Assembly (NCBI GenBank): GCA_003220495.1
Contig: QHSP01000056.1
Coordinates: 1 to 48,867 of the forward strand
Reading direction: 5' to 3'
DNA length: 48,867 nt
Source: Candidatus Rokuibacteriota bacterium
GTDB lineage: Bacteria; Methylomirabilota; Methylomirabilia; Rokubacteriales; CSP1-6
Shown: positions 31,621 to 38,354 of the stretch, piece after piece
How the letters are laid out: every line of letters begins with the position of its first letter
Numbering within the stretch: position 1 is the stretch's first letter
Notes under the pieces: generated by a model
Told to the model about the DNA's origin: nothing
Databases searched by the model: none
Seen by the model: only the letters and a program-made list of their open reading frames with translations
Position numbers and translations under genes: made by a program

Positions 31621-32914
31621 ACGCGGTCTTCATCGCCTTCGAGCCGAGCTTCATGTGGTGCGCGCGGCCGAGCTTCTCCTTGTAGAAATCAACCTCGAAC
31701 GCCGGCTTGAGCTCCTTGCCGTCCCAGGAAAAGCCGCGCACGAACTGCTCGTCGTCCGCCCCGCCCTTGTCCCAGTTCGCGAGCAGCGAGGAAGCGATGT
31801 AGACGCGCGTGCCGTCCCAGCTCTGCGAGATCATGTTGACCTGCTTGCCCGTGACCCGCTCGTAGGTCTGCTTCGGCTGCTCTGGGTTCGACAGGTCGAA
31901 GTAGCGGGTCTTGCCGTCCATGAACGTGTTGACCCAGAGCCCGGTGCCGTCCTTGTTGATGCTGATGTCCACCGGCAGGGGGACCTTTGCCGGATCGCCG
32001 ATGACGGCGACCTCCTTGGCCTGCCACTCGCCGGAGGCGTCCGGCTTGACGAGCCAGAGCTTCGAGGTGAGCGCGGAGGCGGTGATCGCCCAGCTGTCGC
32101 CGTCCTTGAGCGACCAGCGGATCTCCAGCGGCGCGCCGGGGACGCTCAGGATCTTCTTGGGCTTCATCGCCTTGAGGTCCCACACCACCATCGTGCTCCC
32201 GAAGCGCTTCATCGCCTCGGCGTCCTTGATCAAGTCTCCGAGGGCGCGCATGTAGTTCTTGCGTCCGGTGAAGCTCGACGTCAGCAAGACGTTCTGCTGT
32301 GGATTGATCGCGACGTCGTAGCCGTAGCCGTCGCCGCCGCCGGTCGTCGGCATGGGATACTTGGCGATCAGCTCACCCTTGTTGCTATAGAGCGCCATCC
32401 CGGTCACGCCGCCGCCGTCCGTGGTGTTCGACAGACCCTGGACGATCATCCGGCCCGGCATGGCGTAGAAGGTGTGCGGGCCGACGTAGCCGGTCTTGGC
32501 TGGCATGTCCGACATCGTCCGCACGAGCTTGGGCCGCGCCGGATCGCTCCCGACGTCGAAGATTGAGATGCGGCTACTGTCGAGGCCGCCGGCCCAGAGA
32601 TAGCGCCGGTCGTCGGTGAAGCCCATGTGGTGCGCCTCGCCCTGGCCGCGCACCGAGACCTTGTTGAGCACCTTGCCGTAGCGGCTCGACGCGGGATTCA
32701 CGTCGATGGTGACGAGCTTGTCGGAGCCATCGCCCGTTCCCTTGACTCCGAGCGCCCACACGTAGAGGTAGTCTTCCTGCCCCTTGATCAGATTGCCCAT
32801 ATAGGGCGAGTTGCACGTCTCGTCGGCGGTGGCCGGAAGCGCGGCGACGCCGGCCAGAGCCAGAAGACCGGCGATCACGCCGGCGCGCGCTGCGCGAAGT
32901 CGATTGCCATGCAT
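31589..32914 (-). CDS. mtoX: Methanethiol oxidase (periplasmic SBP56 family)
   Basis: A 441-residue exported protein. The signal peptide (residues 1-30, ending PATA) directs it to the periplasm. The mature start DETCNSPYMGNLIKGQEDYL, with Cys34, is the conserved N-terminal signature of the SBP56/methanethiol oxidase family, and EAHHMGFTDDRRYLWAGGLD, YDVAINPQQNVLLTSSF and GRAHHMKLGS are further family blocks. Characterised bacterial members (Hyphomicrobium) are copper-dependent and convert methanethiol to formaldehyde, sulfide and hydrogen peroxide. The ATG at 32914 has AGGAGG eight bases upstream. It is followed by SCO1-like, sulfurtransferase and PPOX genes. Selenium-binding protein is an older name for the same family. 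Confidence 0.9.
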   Translation of the reverse strand: MHGNRLRAARAGVIAGLLALAGVAALPATADETCNSPYMGNLIKGQEDYLYVWALGVKGTGDGSDKLVTIDVNPASSRYGKVLNKVSVRGQGEAHHMGFTDDRRYLWAGGLDSSRISIFDVGSDPARPKLVRTMSDMPAKTGYVGPHTFYAMPGRMIVQGLSNTTDGGGVTGMALYSNKGELIAKYPMPTTGGGDGYGYDVAINPQQNVLLTSSFTGRKNYMRALGDLIKDAEAMKRFGSTMVVWDLKAMKPKKILSVPGAPLEIRWSLKDGDSWAITASALTSKLWLVKPDASGEWQAKEVAVIGDPAKVPLPVDISINKDGTGLWVNTFMDGKTRYFDLSNPEQPKQTYERVTGKQVNMISQSWDGTRVYIASSLLANWDKGGADDEQFVRGFSWDGKELKPAFEVDFYKEKLGRAHHMKLGSKAMKTAYGLERSATLR

Positions 32915-32958
32915 GGAATGGCCTCCTGTCAGCTTCGGGTGAGCGGCTGTTTCGTGGC

Positions 32959-34263
32959 TTACTCGCGCGCGATTCGGGCGCCGAGGGCTTTCAAGCGTAC
33001 GTCGATACGCTCGTAGCCGCGGTCGACCTGCTGGACGTTGCGGATGACCGAGCGCCCCTGCGCCGCGAGCGCCGCGGCGATCAGGGCCATGCCGGCGCGG
33101 ATGTCGGGCGACACGATGGTTGCGCCGTGCAGACGGCTCGGGCCGATCACGAGCGCCCGGTGCGGATCGCTCAGGAGGATGCGCGCGCCCATCGCGATCA
33201 GGCTGTCGACGAAGAACAGCCGGCTCTCGAAGAGCTTCTCGTGGATGAGCACCGTGCCCTCGCATTGCGTCGCGAGCACGAGCGCCAGCGGCGTGAGGTC
33301 GGCCGGGAAGCCGGGCCACGGGGCGTCGTCGACCTTGGCGATTCCGCCGTCAACGTCGGGCGCGATGATCCGCTTCTGCGCCGCGGGCACCTGAAGACTC
33401 GTGCCCTCGATGTGGGTCTCGATGCCGAGCCGGGCGAGGACGAGCCGGATCATCCGGAGGTGATCGGGCGCGACCTCGCGCACACGAAGCGCGCCTCCGG
33501 TCATCGCGGCCACCGCGACGAAGGAGCCGATCTCGATGTGATCCGGGCCGACCTGATGTCGCGCCGGGCGGAGCTCGCGGACTCCGTCGATCTCGAGGAC
33601 GTTGCTGCCGATCCCCCGGATGCGCGCGCCCATCCCGTTCAGGGCGTGGCAGAGCCCCTGGACATGGGGCTCCGAGGCCGCGTTCAGGAGCCGGGTGGTG
33701 CCGTCGGCCATCGCGGCGGCCATGACCGCGGTCTCCGTGCCGGTCACGCTGGCCTCGTCCAGAAAGACCTCCGCGCCGCGAAAGCGGCCGACGAGCTCCA
33801 GCCGGTAATACGCGTCGTCCAGGGTGATGCGGGCGCCGAGCTCGCGGAGAGCCAGGAGATGGGTGTCGAGCCGCCGGCGCCCGATCTTGTCGCCGCCCGG
33901 CCGGGGCAGCACCGCGAGACCGGTCCGCGCCAGCAGCGGTGCGGCGAGGAGGAACGAAGCCCGAATCTCAGCGGCCAGCGCCGCATCCGGCCGCGACTCG
34001 CGGAGGCCTCCGGCGTGGACCGTGACGGAGTGGTCACCCGACCATTCGACGGAAACACCGAGAGCCCGAACCAGCTCGATCAGGGTGGTCACATCCCTGA
34101 TACGTGGCACGTTCTCGATCACCACGTTGCCGGACGCGAGCAGTGACGCGGCGAGGAGCGGCAGGGCCTCGTTCTTGTTCCCGCTCGGGATGACATCCCC
34201 CCCGATTGGATGGCCACCCTCGATTACGAACCGGTCCGCCGCCGTCGAATCCATAGAAGGCAT
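32959..34263 (-). CDS. murA: UDP-N-acetylglucosamine 1-carboxyvinyltransferase with Asp at the fosfomycin site
   Basis: A 434-residue enolpyruvyl transferase that makes the first committed peptidoglycan precursor from UDP-GlcNAc and phosphoenolpyruvate. The substrate Lys30-Asn31 ([11 protein letters not shown]), Arg101, the Asp in PGFPADL and the Arg in DIRAGMAL match E. coli Lys22, Asn23, Arg91, Asp305 and Arg397. The catalytic-loop Cys115 is replaced by Asp125 (GGDKIGRR, against GGCTIGAR). Asp at this site supports activity and gives intrinsic fosfomycin resistance in mycobacteria, Chlamydia and Borrelia. Two ATG starts (34263, 34254) are possible; neither has a clear ribosome site. It lies 44 bases upstream of mtoX on the same strand but is functionally unrelated. 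Confidence 0.9.
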   Translation of the reverse strand: MPSMDSTAADRFVIEGGHPIGGDVIPSGNKNEALPLLAASLLASGNVVIENVPRIRDVTTLIELVRALGVSVEWSGDHSVTVHAGGLRESRPDAALAAEIRASFLLAAPLLARTGLAVLPRPGGDKIGRRRLDTHLLALRELGARITLDDAYYRLELVGRFRGAEVFLDEASVTGTETAVMAAAMADGTTRLLNAASEPHVQGLCHALNGMGARIRGIGSNVLEIDGVRELRPARHQVGPDHIEIGSFVAVAAMTGGALRVREVAPDHLRMIRLVLARLGIETHIEGTSLQVPAAQKRIIAPDVDGGIAKVDDAPWPGFPADLTPLALVLATQCEGTVLIHEKLFESRLFFVDSLIAMGARILLSDPHRALVIGPSRLHGATIVSPDIRAGMALIAAALAAQGRSVIRNVQQVDRGYERIDVRLKALGARIARE

Positions 34264-34514
34264 CTCAAAGGCGTCGCCAGGAGGAGTCTACGTTAAACAG
34301 AACGGCCAAAGCCAAACAATGTCAGGCAGTCTCAGGCCTGCTGACATTTCCGTCATGCCCGGGGTTCCTAAGGCCCGATTTGCCGCCACCATGTAAGCCC
34401 TTCACTACGGTAAGGACTTTTCCAGGACTTCCTGCCCGGGTGCATCAGCTTGAAATTACTGGCTTGAGACCGATTGCTCGGTTCGGTCGCGTAGCGCTCA
34501 CGGCGGTTTAATTT
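34264..34514. other. Intergenic region between divergent murA and the Cys-rich gene, with two dyads
   Basis: No gene is seen here. It is less GC-rich than the surroundings. TGTCAG (34320-34325) and CTGACA (34341-34346) form one inverted repeat, and GACCGA (34468-34473) with TCGGTC (34483-34488) another; either could be a regulator site for the flanking divergent genes. AATTTTTGC-type A/T runs lie just before the promoter at 34515. Confidence 0.4.
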
Positions 34515-34544
34515 TTGCAAGGAAGGGATGCTGGCTACTCTAAT
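34515..34544 (+). promoter_or_regulatory. Sigma70-like promoter before the Cys-rich protein gene
   Basis: TTGCAA (34515-34520) and TCTAAT (34539-34544, 5 of 6 to consensus) are separated by 18 bases. Transcription would begin near 34551, 11 bases before the mini-ORF ATG at 34562, which has an AAGGAAGGG ribosome site. Its A/T content stands out. Confidence 0.6.
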
Positions 34545-34561
34545 ATGAGAAAGGAAGGGCG

Positions 34562-34588
34562 ATGCAGATTCTCGCCATAAACCGGTGA
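34562..34588 (+). CDS. Eight-codon leader ORF coupled to the Cys-rich protein
   Basis: ATG at 34562 behind AAGGAAGGG encodes MQILAINR and stops at TGA 34586-34588. That stop overlaps the GTG start (34585) of the next ORF in the GTGA pattern used by other coupled genes in this window. It may be a translated leader that delivers ribosomes to the GTG start, which itself lacks a separate ribosome site. It could also be chance. Confidence 0.4.
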   Translation: MQILAINR

Positions 34589-34821
34589 CGGATTACCTTC
34601 CGGACACCCCGTGTGTCGCCCGCGCCTACTGTCCCGGTTGTGAGCCCGACGCCGACCCCAGCCAGGAGATTCTCGACGTGCGCTGGTGCGAATCCCACTC
34701 TCCGGCGCGAGATGGCGCCGATGACGAAGTGGTGACCGCTTCCGCGTACCTCTCGGGAAGCGCCGAGGCCGGCGGCGACGACAACAGGCGCTGGTGCGAC
34801 ATCCTTCACGGCCGCCGCTAG
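34585..34821 (+). CDS. Small Cys/His-rich protein of unknown function
   Basis: A 78-residue acidic protein. CPGC (about residues 16-19) and the later WCESH (about 34-38) make a possible CxxC...CxxH zinc site in the first half. The second half (VVTASAYLSGSAEAGGDDNR to WCDILHGRR) has one more Cys. The start is a GTG at 34585 inside the leader-ORF stop. The codon third positions are strongly G/C, as in real genes here, and the upstream promoter supports expression. I do not recognise a characterised family. The opposite-strand reading of the same region lacks a ribosome site and domain features. Confidence 0.6.
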   Translation: MTDYLPDTPCVARAYCPGCEPDADPSQEILDVRWCESHSPARDGADDEVVTASAYLSGSAEAGGDDNRRWCDILHGRR

Positions 34822-34828
34822 CTACCGC

Positions 34829-35542
34829 CTAGCTCCCGGATGCCGTCAGCTCGTCGAGCGAGCGGATGATCCGGTGCGGTTGGACGGCGCTGCCGTCTGG
34901 TAAACCGAGCCCCCCGCGATCCATCCACACGCCGGTGAGCCCGAGCCGCTGAGGCGCCCCCACGTCCCATTCAAGATGGTCGCCGACCATCAACGCCTCG
35001 CCGGGAGTCATGCCGAGCGCCGTCAAGACGTGCCGATACACAGCCTCGTCCGGCTTGCCCGTCCCGAACTCACCCTCGACCAGGATCGTGTCGAAGAAGC
35101 GCGCGAGGTCGTGCCGCTGGATCTTGTCCCGCTGCTGGACGGCATCGCCGTTCGTGACCAGCGCGAGCGGGATGCCGCGCCGCCGGAGCTCGGTCAAGCA
35201 GGCGAGCGAATCGGGGAATAACCGCATCGCGGTCCGCCGCCGGGCGGCGTAGTCGCGCGCCACCGCGGACGCGAGGTCCGGAGCGGACCGGCCAAGACGC
35301 TCGAGGGCGAATTCGACGATGTGCTGCCAGGCCCCGAGCATGTTCACGCGCTCGCGGCGATGGCGCGCCGGGTCGTCCCAGAACCATCGCCGCGTCTGGG
35401 CGATCGCGGCCACGAGCGCCGCGGCGTCGATCCCGGCCGGAGCGCAGCACGAGGCGCACGCTTCCGTCCAGCTGCGATCGACGCCCCCGGAATAGTCGAG
35501 CAGCGTGTCGTCGAGGTCGAAGAGCAGCGCCTTCACGGTCAC
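34829..35542 (-). CDS. HAD-superfamily hydrolase
   Basis: A 237-residue haloacid-dehalogenase-like phosphatase (subfamily I cap). Motif I is LFDLDDTLLD, motif II is LALVTNGD, the motif III Lys is in GTGKPDEAVY, and motif IV is MVGDHLEWDV with the second metal Asp; all catalytic residues are present. The profile resembles YjjG/pyrimidine-5'-nucleotidase-type enzymes, but the substrate cannot be assigned. The GTG at 35542 overlaps the upstream TGA (GTGA), so it is translated with the DUF385 gene; a second GTG two codons later is an alternative. It is convergent with the Cys-rich gene (7-base gap). Confidence 0.85.
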   Translation of the reverse strand: MTVKALLFDLDDTLLDYSGGVDRSWTEACASCCAPAGIDAAALVAAIAQTRRWFWDDPARHRRERVNMLGAWQHIVEFALERLGRSAPDLASAVARDYAARRRTAMRLFPDSLACLTELRRRGIPLALVTNGDAVQQRDKIQRHDLARFFDTILVEGEFGTGKPDEAVYRHVLTALGMTPGEALMVGDHLEWDVGAPQRLGLTGVWMDRGGLGLPDGSAVQPHRIIRSLDELTASGS

Positions 35543-35871
35543 GCCGGGTCGAGCTCCACGACGAGACCGTCGCCCCAGCCGTACTTCTTCTCCGAGAGCT
35601 TCTTCACAGCTCGAGCCAGCTCGGGCTCGGCTTTCGCGTCGACCACACGCGCGTCGGCCGCGAACGAGCGGCGACCGACCCGCACGGCCACGCGGGGCGC
35701 CACCCTGAGATTTCGCACCCACTGAGCGCGCTCGCGATGCTCGGCGACGAGGTAGTAGAGGCCTCCCCGTTGCGTGAACCAGATCTCGATCTCGCGCGGC
35801 TGGCCCGTGCGTCGCCCCGTCGTCGTCAAATAGAGGTACTGGGTGGTCCTAGACTTGGCCGGCCTGGCCAT
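35539..35871 (-). CDS. DUF385 / deazaflavin-dependent nitroreductase-like protein
   Basis: A 110-residue split-barrel protein related to the F420H2-dependent nitroreductase (Ddn) family. TTTGRRTGQPREIEIWF is the family signature, and VAEHRERAQWVRNLRVAPRV the cofactor-contacting helix. It is short for the family and lacks the N-terminal extension of Ddn. The ATG at 35871 is preferred over an upstream in-frame TTG; either way the start overlaps the end of the pyroglutamyl-peptidase gene. It is coupled to the HAD gene downstream. Substrate and cofactor (F420 or FMN) are not determined. Confidence 0.8.
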   Translation of the reverse strand: MARPAKSRTTQYLYLTTTGRRTGQPREIEIWFTQRGGLYYLVAEHRERAQWVRNLRVAPRVAVRVGRRSFAADARVVDAKAEPELARAVKKLSEKKYGWGDGLVVELDPA

Positions 35872-36484
35872 CGCCGTGGGCAATCACACCCAGGATTGTC
35901 TCGACGGCCCGGAGCATGAGCGGGAAGTCCATGCTCGGCTGCTCCAGTCCGCTGGCCGCGACCGACGCCGGGAGCAGCGGGAAGTGGACGAAGCCGACCC
36001 GAGGCGGGCGAGGCATGTTGCGCACCGCGTGAAGCGTCCAGTAGAGCGTTTGATTACAGAGGTAGGTCCCGGCGGTATTGGACGTATAGGCGGGCATGCC
36101 CTCGTCGACGAGCGCCTTCAGCATCGCGGGCAGCGGCAGGGTCGAGAAGTACGCGGGCGGCCCTCCGGCAACGCACGGCTCGCCGCTCGCCCGATAGCCC
36201 GCGTTGTCGGGCACCTCGTAGTCCATGACGTTGAGGGCCACGCGCTCGAGCGCGATCCGGGCGCGCCCGCCGGCGAGACCGAGGTGAAGCACCGCCTCCG
36301 GATTGCTTTCGGCCAGCAGCGCGGCGAGCCGCGCCGCGGTGTCGTCGTGGTGCACGGGCAGGACCGCGCCCAGCACGGCAAAGTCGCCGACCCGCCGTCC
36401 GTCGACGGCCTTGGCGAGCCCTTCGGTCGGGTTGACGGAGTGCGCGCCGAACGGCTCGAAGCCGGTCACGAGAATCGTGCTCAC
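35849..36484 (-). CDS. pcp: Pyroglutamyl-peptidase I (C15 cysteine peptidase)
   Basis: A 211-residue cytoplasmic peptidase that removes N-terminal pyroglutamate. The triad is Glu80 (ALERVALN), Cys143 (TYLCNQ) and His167 (GFVHFP), within one residue of the positions in the Bacillus enzyme. The N terminus ILVTGFEPFG is diagnostic. The start is a GTG at 36484. It is the first of three overlapping minus-strand genes (pcp, DUF385, HAD). The MFS gene lies 24 bases upstream on the same strand. Confidence 0.93.
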   Translation of the reverse strand: MSTILVTGFEPFGAHSVNPTEGLAKAVDGRRVGDFAVLGAVLPVHHDDTAARLAALLAESNPEAVLHLGLAGGRARIALERVALNVMDYEVPDNAGYRASGEPCVAGGPPAYFSTLPLPAMLKALVDEGMPAYTSNTAGTYLCNQTLYWTLHAVRNMPRPPRVGFVHFPLLPASVAASGLEQPSMDFPLMLRAVETILGVIAHGDGQAGQV

Positions 36485-36508
36485 GCGCCTAGTCTGCCAT
36501 AGCGGGCG

Positions 36509-37699
36509 TCAGCCGCGCTGCACGAGCGGCGAGAGGCGTGGCAGGGTGACGACCACGGCCAGCGCGACCGCCGTCAGGACGAGCCAGGACGCCGCGTAGC
36601 CGCCGGTGGCTTCGAGGATCAGGCCGAAGATCGGGGGTCCGATGAGCGTGCCGCTCCACGAGCAGGCGGTGGCCGCGCCGGTGAGGAGTCCAGCATGGCG
36701 GGGCCCGCCGATCTCGGCGACGAGGGCGAAGTAGAGCCCGACCCAGCCGAATGCACCGGCGCCGGCGACGAAGGCGAGGGGATAGACGAGCCACTCGGGC
36801 AGCATGCTCCCGAGGGCGAGCGTGGCGTACGAGACCGCGCCGATCGCCGCGCTGGCGACGACGCCCGGCCGTCGCCGGCCGCCGAAGGACCGATCCGACA
36901 CGACGCCCCACAGGACGCGACTGACCGTCCCGCCGACCTGGGCGATCGCGAGAAACTGCGCGGCCCGTACTGCGGAAACATCGAAGGAGTCCTTCGCGTA
37001 GAGGACGAGATAGGCCAGGAGGGACGACTGAGCGATCGAGAGCGCGAGCCCGCAGCCGAAGACGACGAGGATCGGCGGGCGCCGCAGGAACTCGCCGAGC
37101 TCGGCGAGGCGCGGCTGTTCGACCGGGCTCGCGGTCGAGTGAGCGGGCTTCGAGCGATAGAAGATCGCGACGAGCATCGCGGACGCGAGCGACAGGAGCC
37201 CCGCTGTGGCGAGCGCGTGTCGCCAGCTCCAGGCCCGCGCGATCGGCGGCAGGAGCAGCGCCGCCGTCAGCCCGCCCAGGGTGAGGCCGGTCTGCTTCAC
37301 GCCCATCGCGATTCCTCGCTCCCGCGGCGGAAACCACTCCACCACGGCGCGGCCGGTCGCAGGATTCAGCACGCTGAAGCCGAATCCGCCGAGCACCAGC
37401 AAGAAGAGCAGGAGGCCGTAGCTCGGGCTCCAGGCCGCGAGCGTGATCATGGCGCCAACCAGGAGCTGGCCGAGCCCGAAGGTGAGGCGCACGCCGAGGC
37501 GATCGGTGAACCAGCCCGCCGGCAGGGCCATCAGCACGCCGCCGAGGTAGACCGCGGGCAAAAAGAGTCCGACCTGCACGCGTGAGAGCTCGAGCGACTC
37601 GAGGAGGAATGGCGCGAGCGGCGCCACCGCCAGGGCGGTGAGCGCGCCCAGGGCGTGGGCCAGGGTCACGAGTGCCAGGATCGGCCACCGGGACTTCAC
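36509..37699 (-). CDS. MFS transporter
   Basis: A 396-residue permease with about 12 helices. The helix 2-3 loop GWFTDRLGVR matches the MFS motif, repeated in the second half as GVVSDRSFGGRRR. GFSVLNPATGRAVVEWFPPRERGIAMGVKQTG, between helices 4 and 5, is typical of the MFS_1/oxalate-formate-like group. The substrate is unknown. The start is a GTG at 37699. It may be cotranscribed with pcp downstream (24-base gap), and is divergent from the 37802 membrane protein. Confidence 0.88.
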   Translation of the reverse strand: MKSRWPILALVTLAHALGALTALAVAPLAPFLLESLELSRVQVGLFLPAVYLGGVLMALPAGWFTDRLGVRLTFGLGQLLVGAMITLAAWSPSYGLLLFLLVLGGFGFSVLNPATGRAVVEWFPPRERGIAMGVKQTGLTLGGLTAALLLPPIARAWSWRHALATAGLLSLASAMLVAIFYRSKPAHSTASPVEQPRLAELGEFLRRPPILVVFGCGLALSIAQSSLLAYLVLYAKDSFDVSAVRAAQFLAIAQVGGTVSRVLWGVVSDRSFGGRRRPGVVASAAIGAVSYATLALGSMLPEWLVYPLAFVAGAGAFGWVGLYFALVAEIGGPRHAGLLTGAATACSWSGTLIGPPIFGLILEATGGYAASWLVLTAVALAVVVTLPRLSPLVQRG

Positions 37700-37801
37700 G
37701 GGGCTCGAGGTCGTCTCCCTCCCGTCGTCAGGTCTTTGCCCAGGATAGGAGTTCTCATCCCCGTCTCACCGTTGTTTCATCTGGGCGCGGCAGGATCAGG
37801 C

Positions 37802-38341
37802 ATGACGCTCACACAAAGGCTCGAGGCGCCGCGATCGGGACTCATCGTCGGCGCGGGCGCGGGTCTGGCCGGCGGCATCGTCGCCGCGGCCGTTCTGTCG
37901 ATCGTCGGGATCAAGGGCCGCCAGGGCGAGGTCACGCGCGCGATCACGCTGGTCTCGCACACCGTCGGCTCCGACACCTTCGTCGCTGGCTGGCTCGTCC
38001 AGATCGCGGCGGCCACGGCTCTCGGCGCCCTCTTTGGTGTCCTGTACACCGCGTCCGGGTTACGCCGTGAGTCGGCGGCCACCTGGTCGACGATCTACGG
38101 CCTCGCGTGGTGGATCGGCGGATGGTTCGCGGTGATGCCGCCTCCGCTTCGGTTCGCGCCGTGGGCGGCGGTGAAGGACCCGGCGCTGTTCCAGCTCGCG
38201 GTCGCAGGACTGCTCGCGTGCCTGGGCTTCGGGGCGGCGCTCGCGGGCGCCTTCAGCGTGTTCGGTCGCGCCGGCGACTCGACGCGCGATGCGCGAGTCC
38301 GCGCGGGGCACGCCGTGGCTCCCCGTCCAACGGCGCGCTGA
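37802..38341 (+). CDS. Small multi-pass membrane protein of unknown function
   Basis: A 179-residue protein with four predicted helices: about 13-35 (LIVGAGAGLAGGIVAAAVLSIVG), 60-85 (AGWLVQIAAATALGALFGVLY), 93-113 (WSTIYGLAWWIGGWFAVMPP) and 128-155 (LFQLAVAGLLACLGFGAALAGAF). The pattern GLAWWIGG...LMPP-like is shared with small membrane proteins found near oxidoreductases, but I cannot name a family. The C-terminal 25 residues are basic and disordered. The ATG is at 37802. It is convergent with treY (13-base gap containing a GCCGGCCGGC palindrome). Confidence 0.7.
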   Translation: MTLTQRLEAPRSGLIVGAGAGLAGGIVAAAVLSIVGIKGRQGEVTRAITLVSHTVGSDTFVAGWLVQIAAATALGALFGVLYTASGLRRESAATWSTIYGLAWWIGGWFAVMPPPLRFAPWAAVKDPALFQLAVAGLLACLGFGAALAGAFSVFGRAGDSTRDARVRAGHAVAPRPTAR

Positions 38342-38354
38342 CCGCCGGCCGGCG

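Noticed and set aside
34460-34478. Possible sigma54 promoter (TGGCTTG...TTGCT)
   Set aside because: The GG and GC elements are 13 bases apart, not the required 10, and the match beyond them is weak.
34540-34809. 89-codon minus-strand frame opposite the Cys-rich protein
   Set aside because: No ribosome site or domain, and the plus strand has a promoter, ribosome site and Cys pattern.
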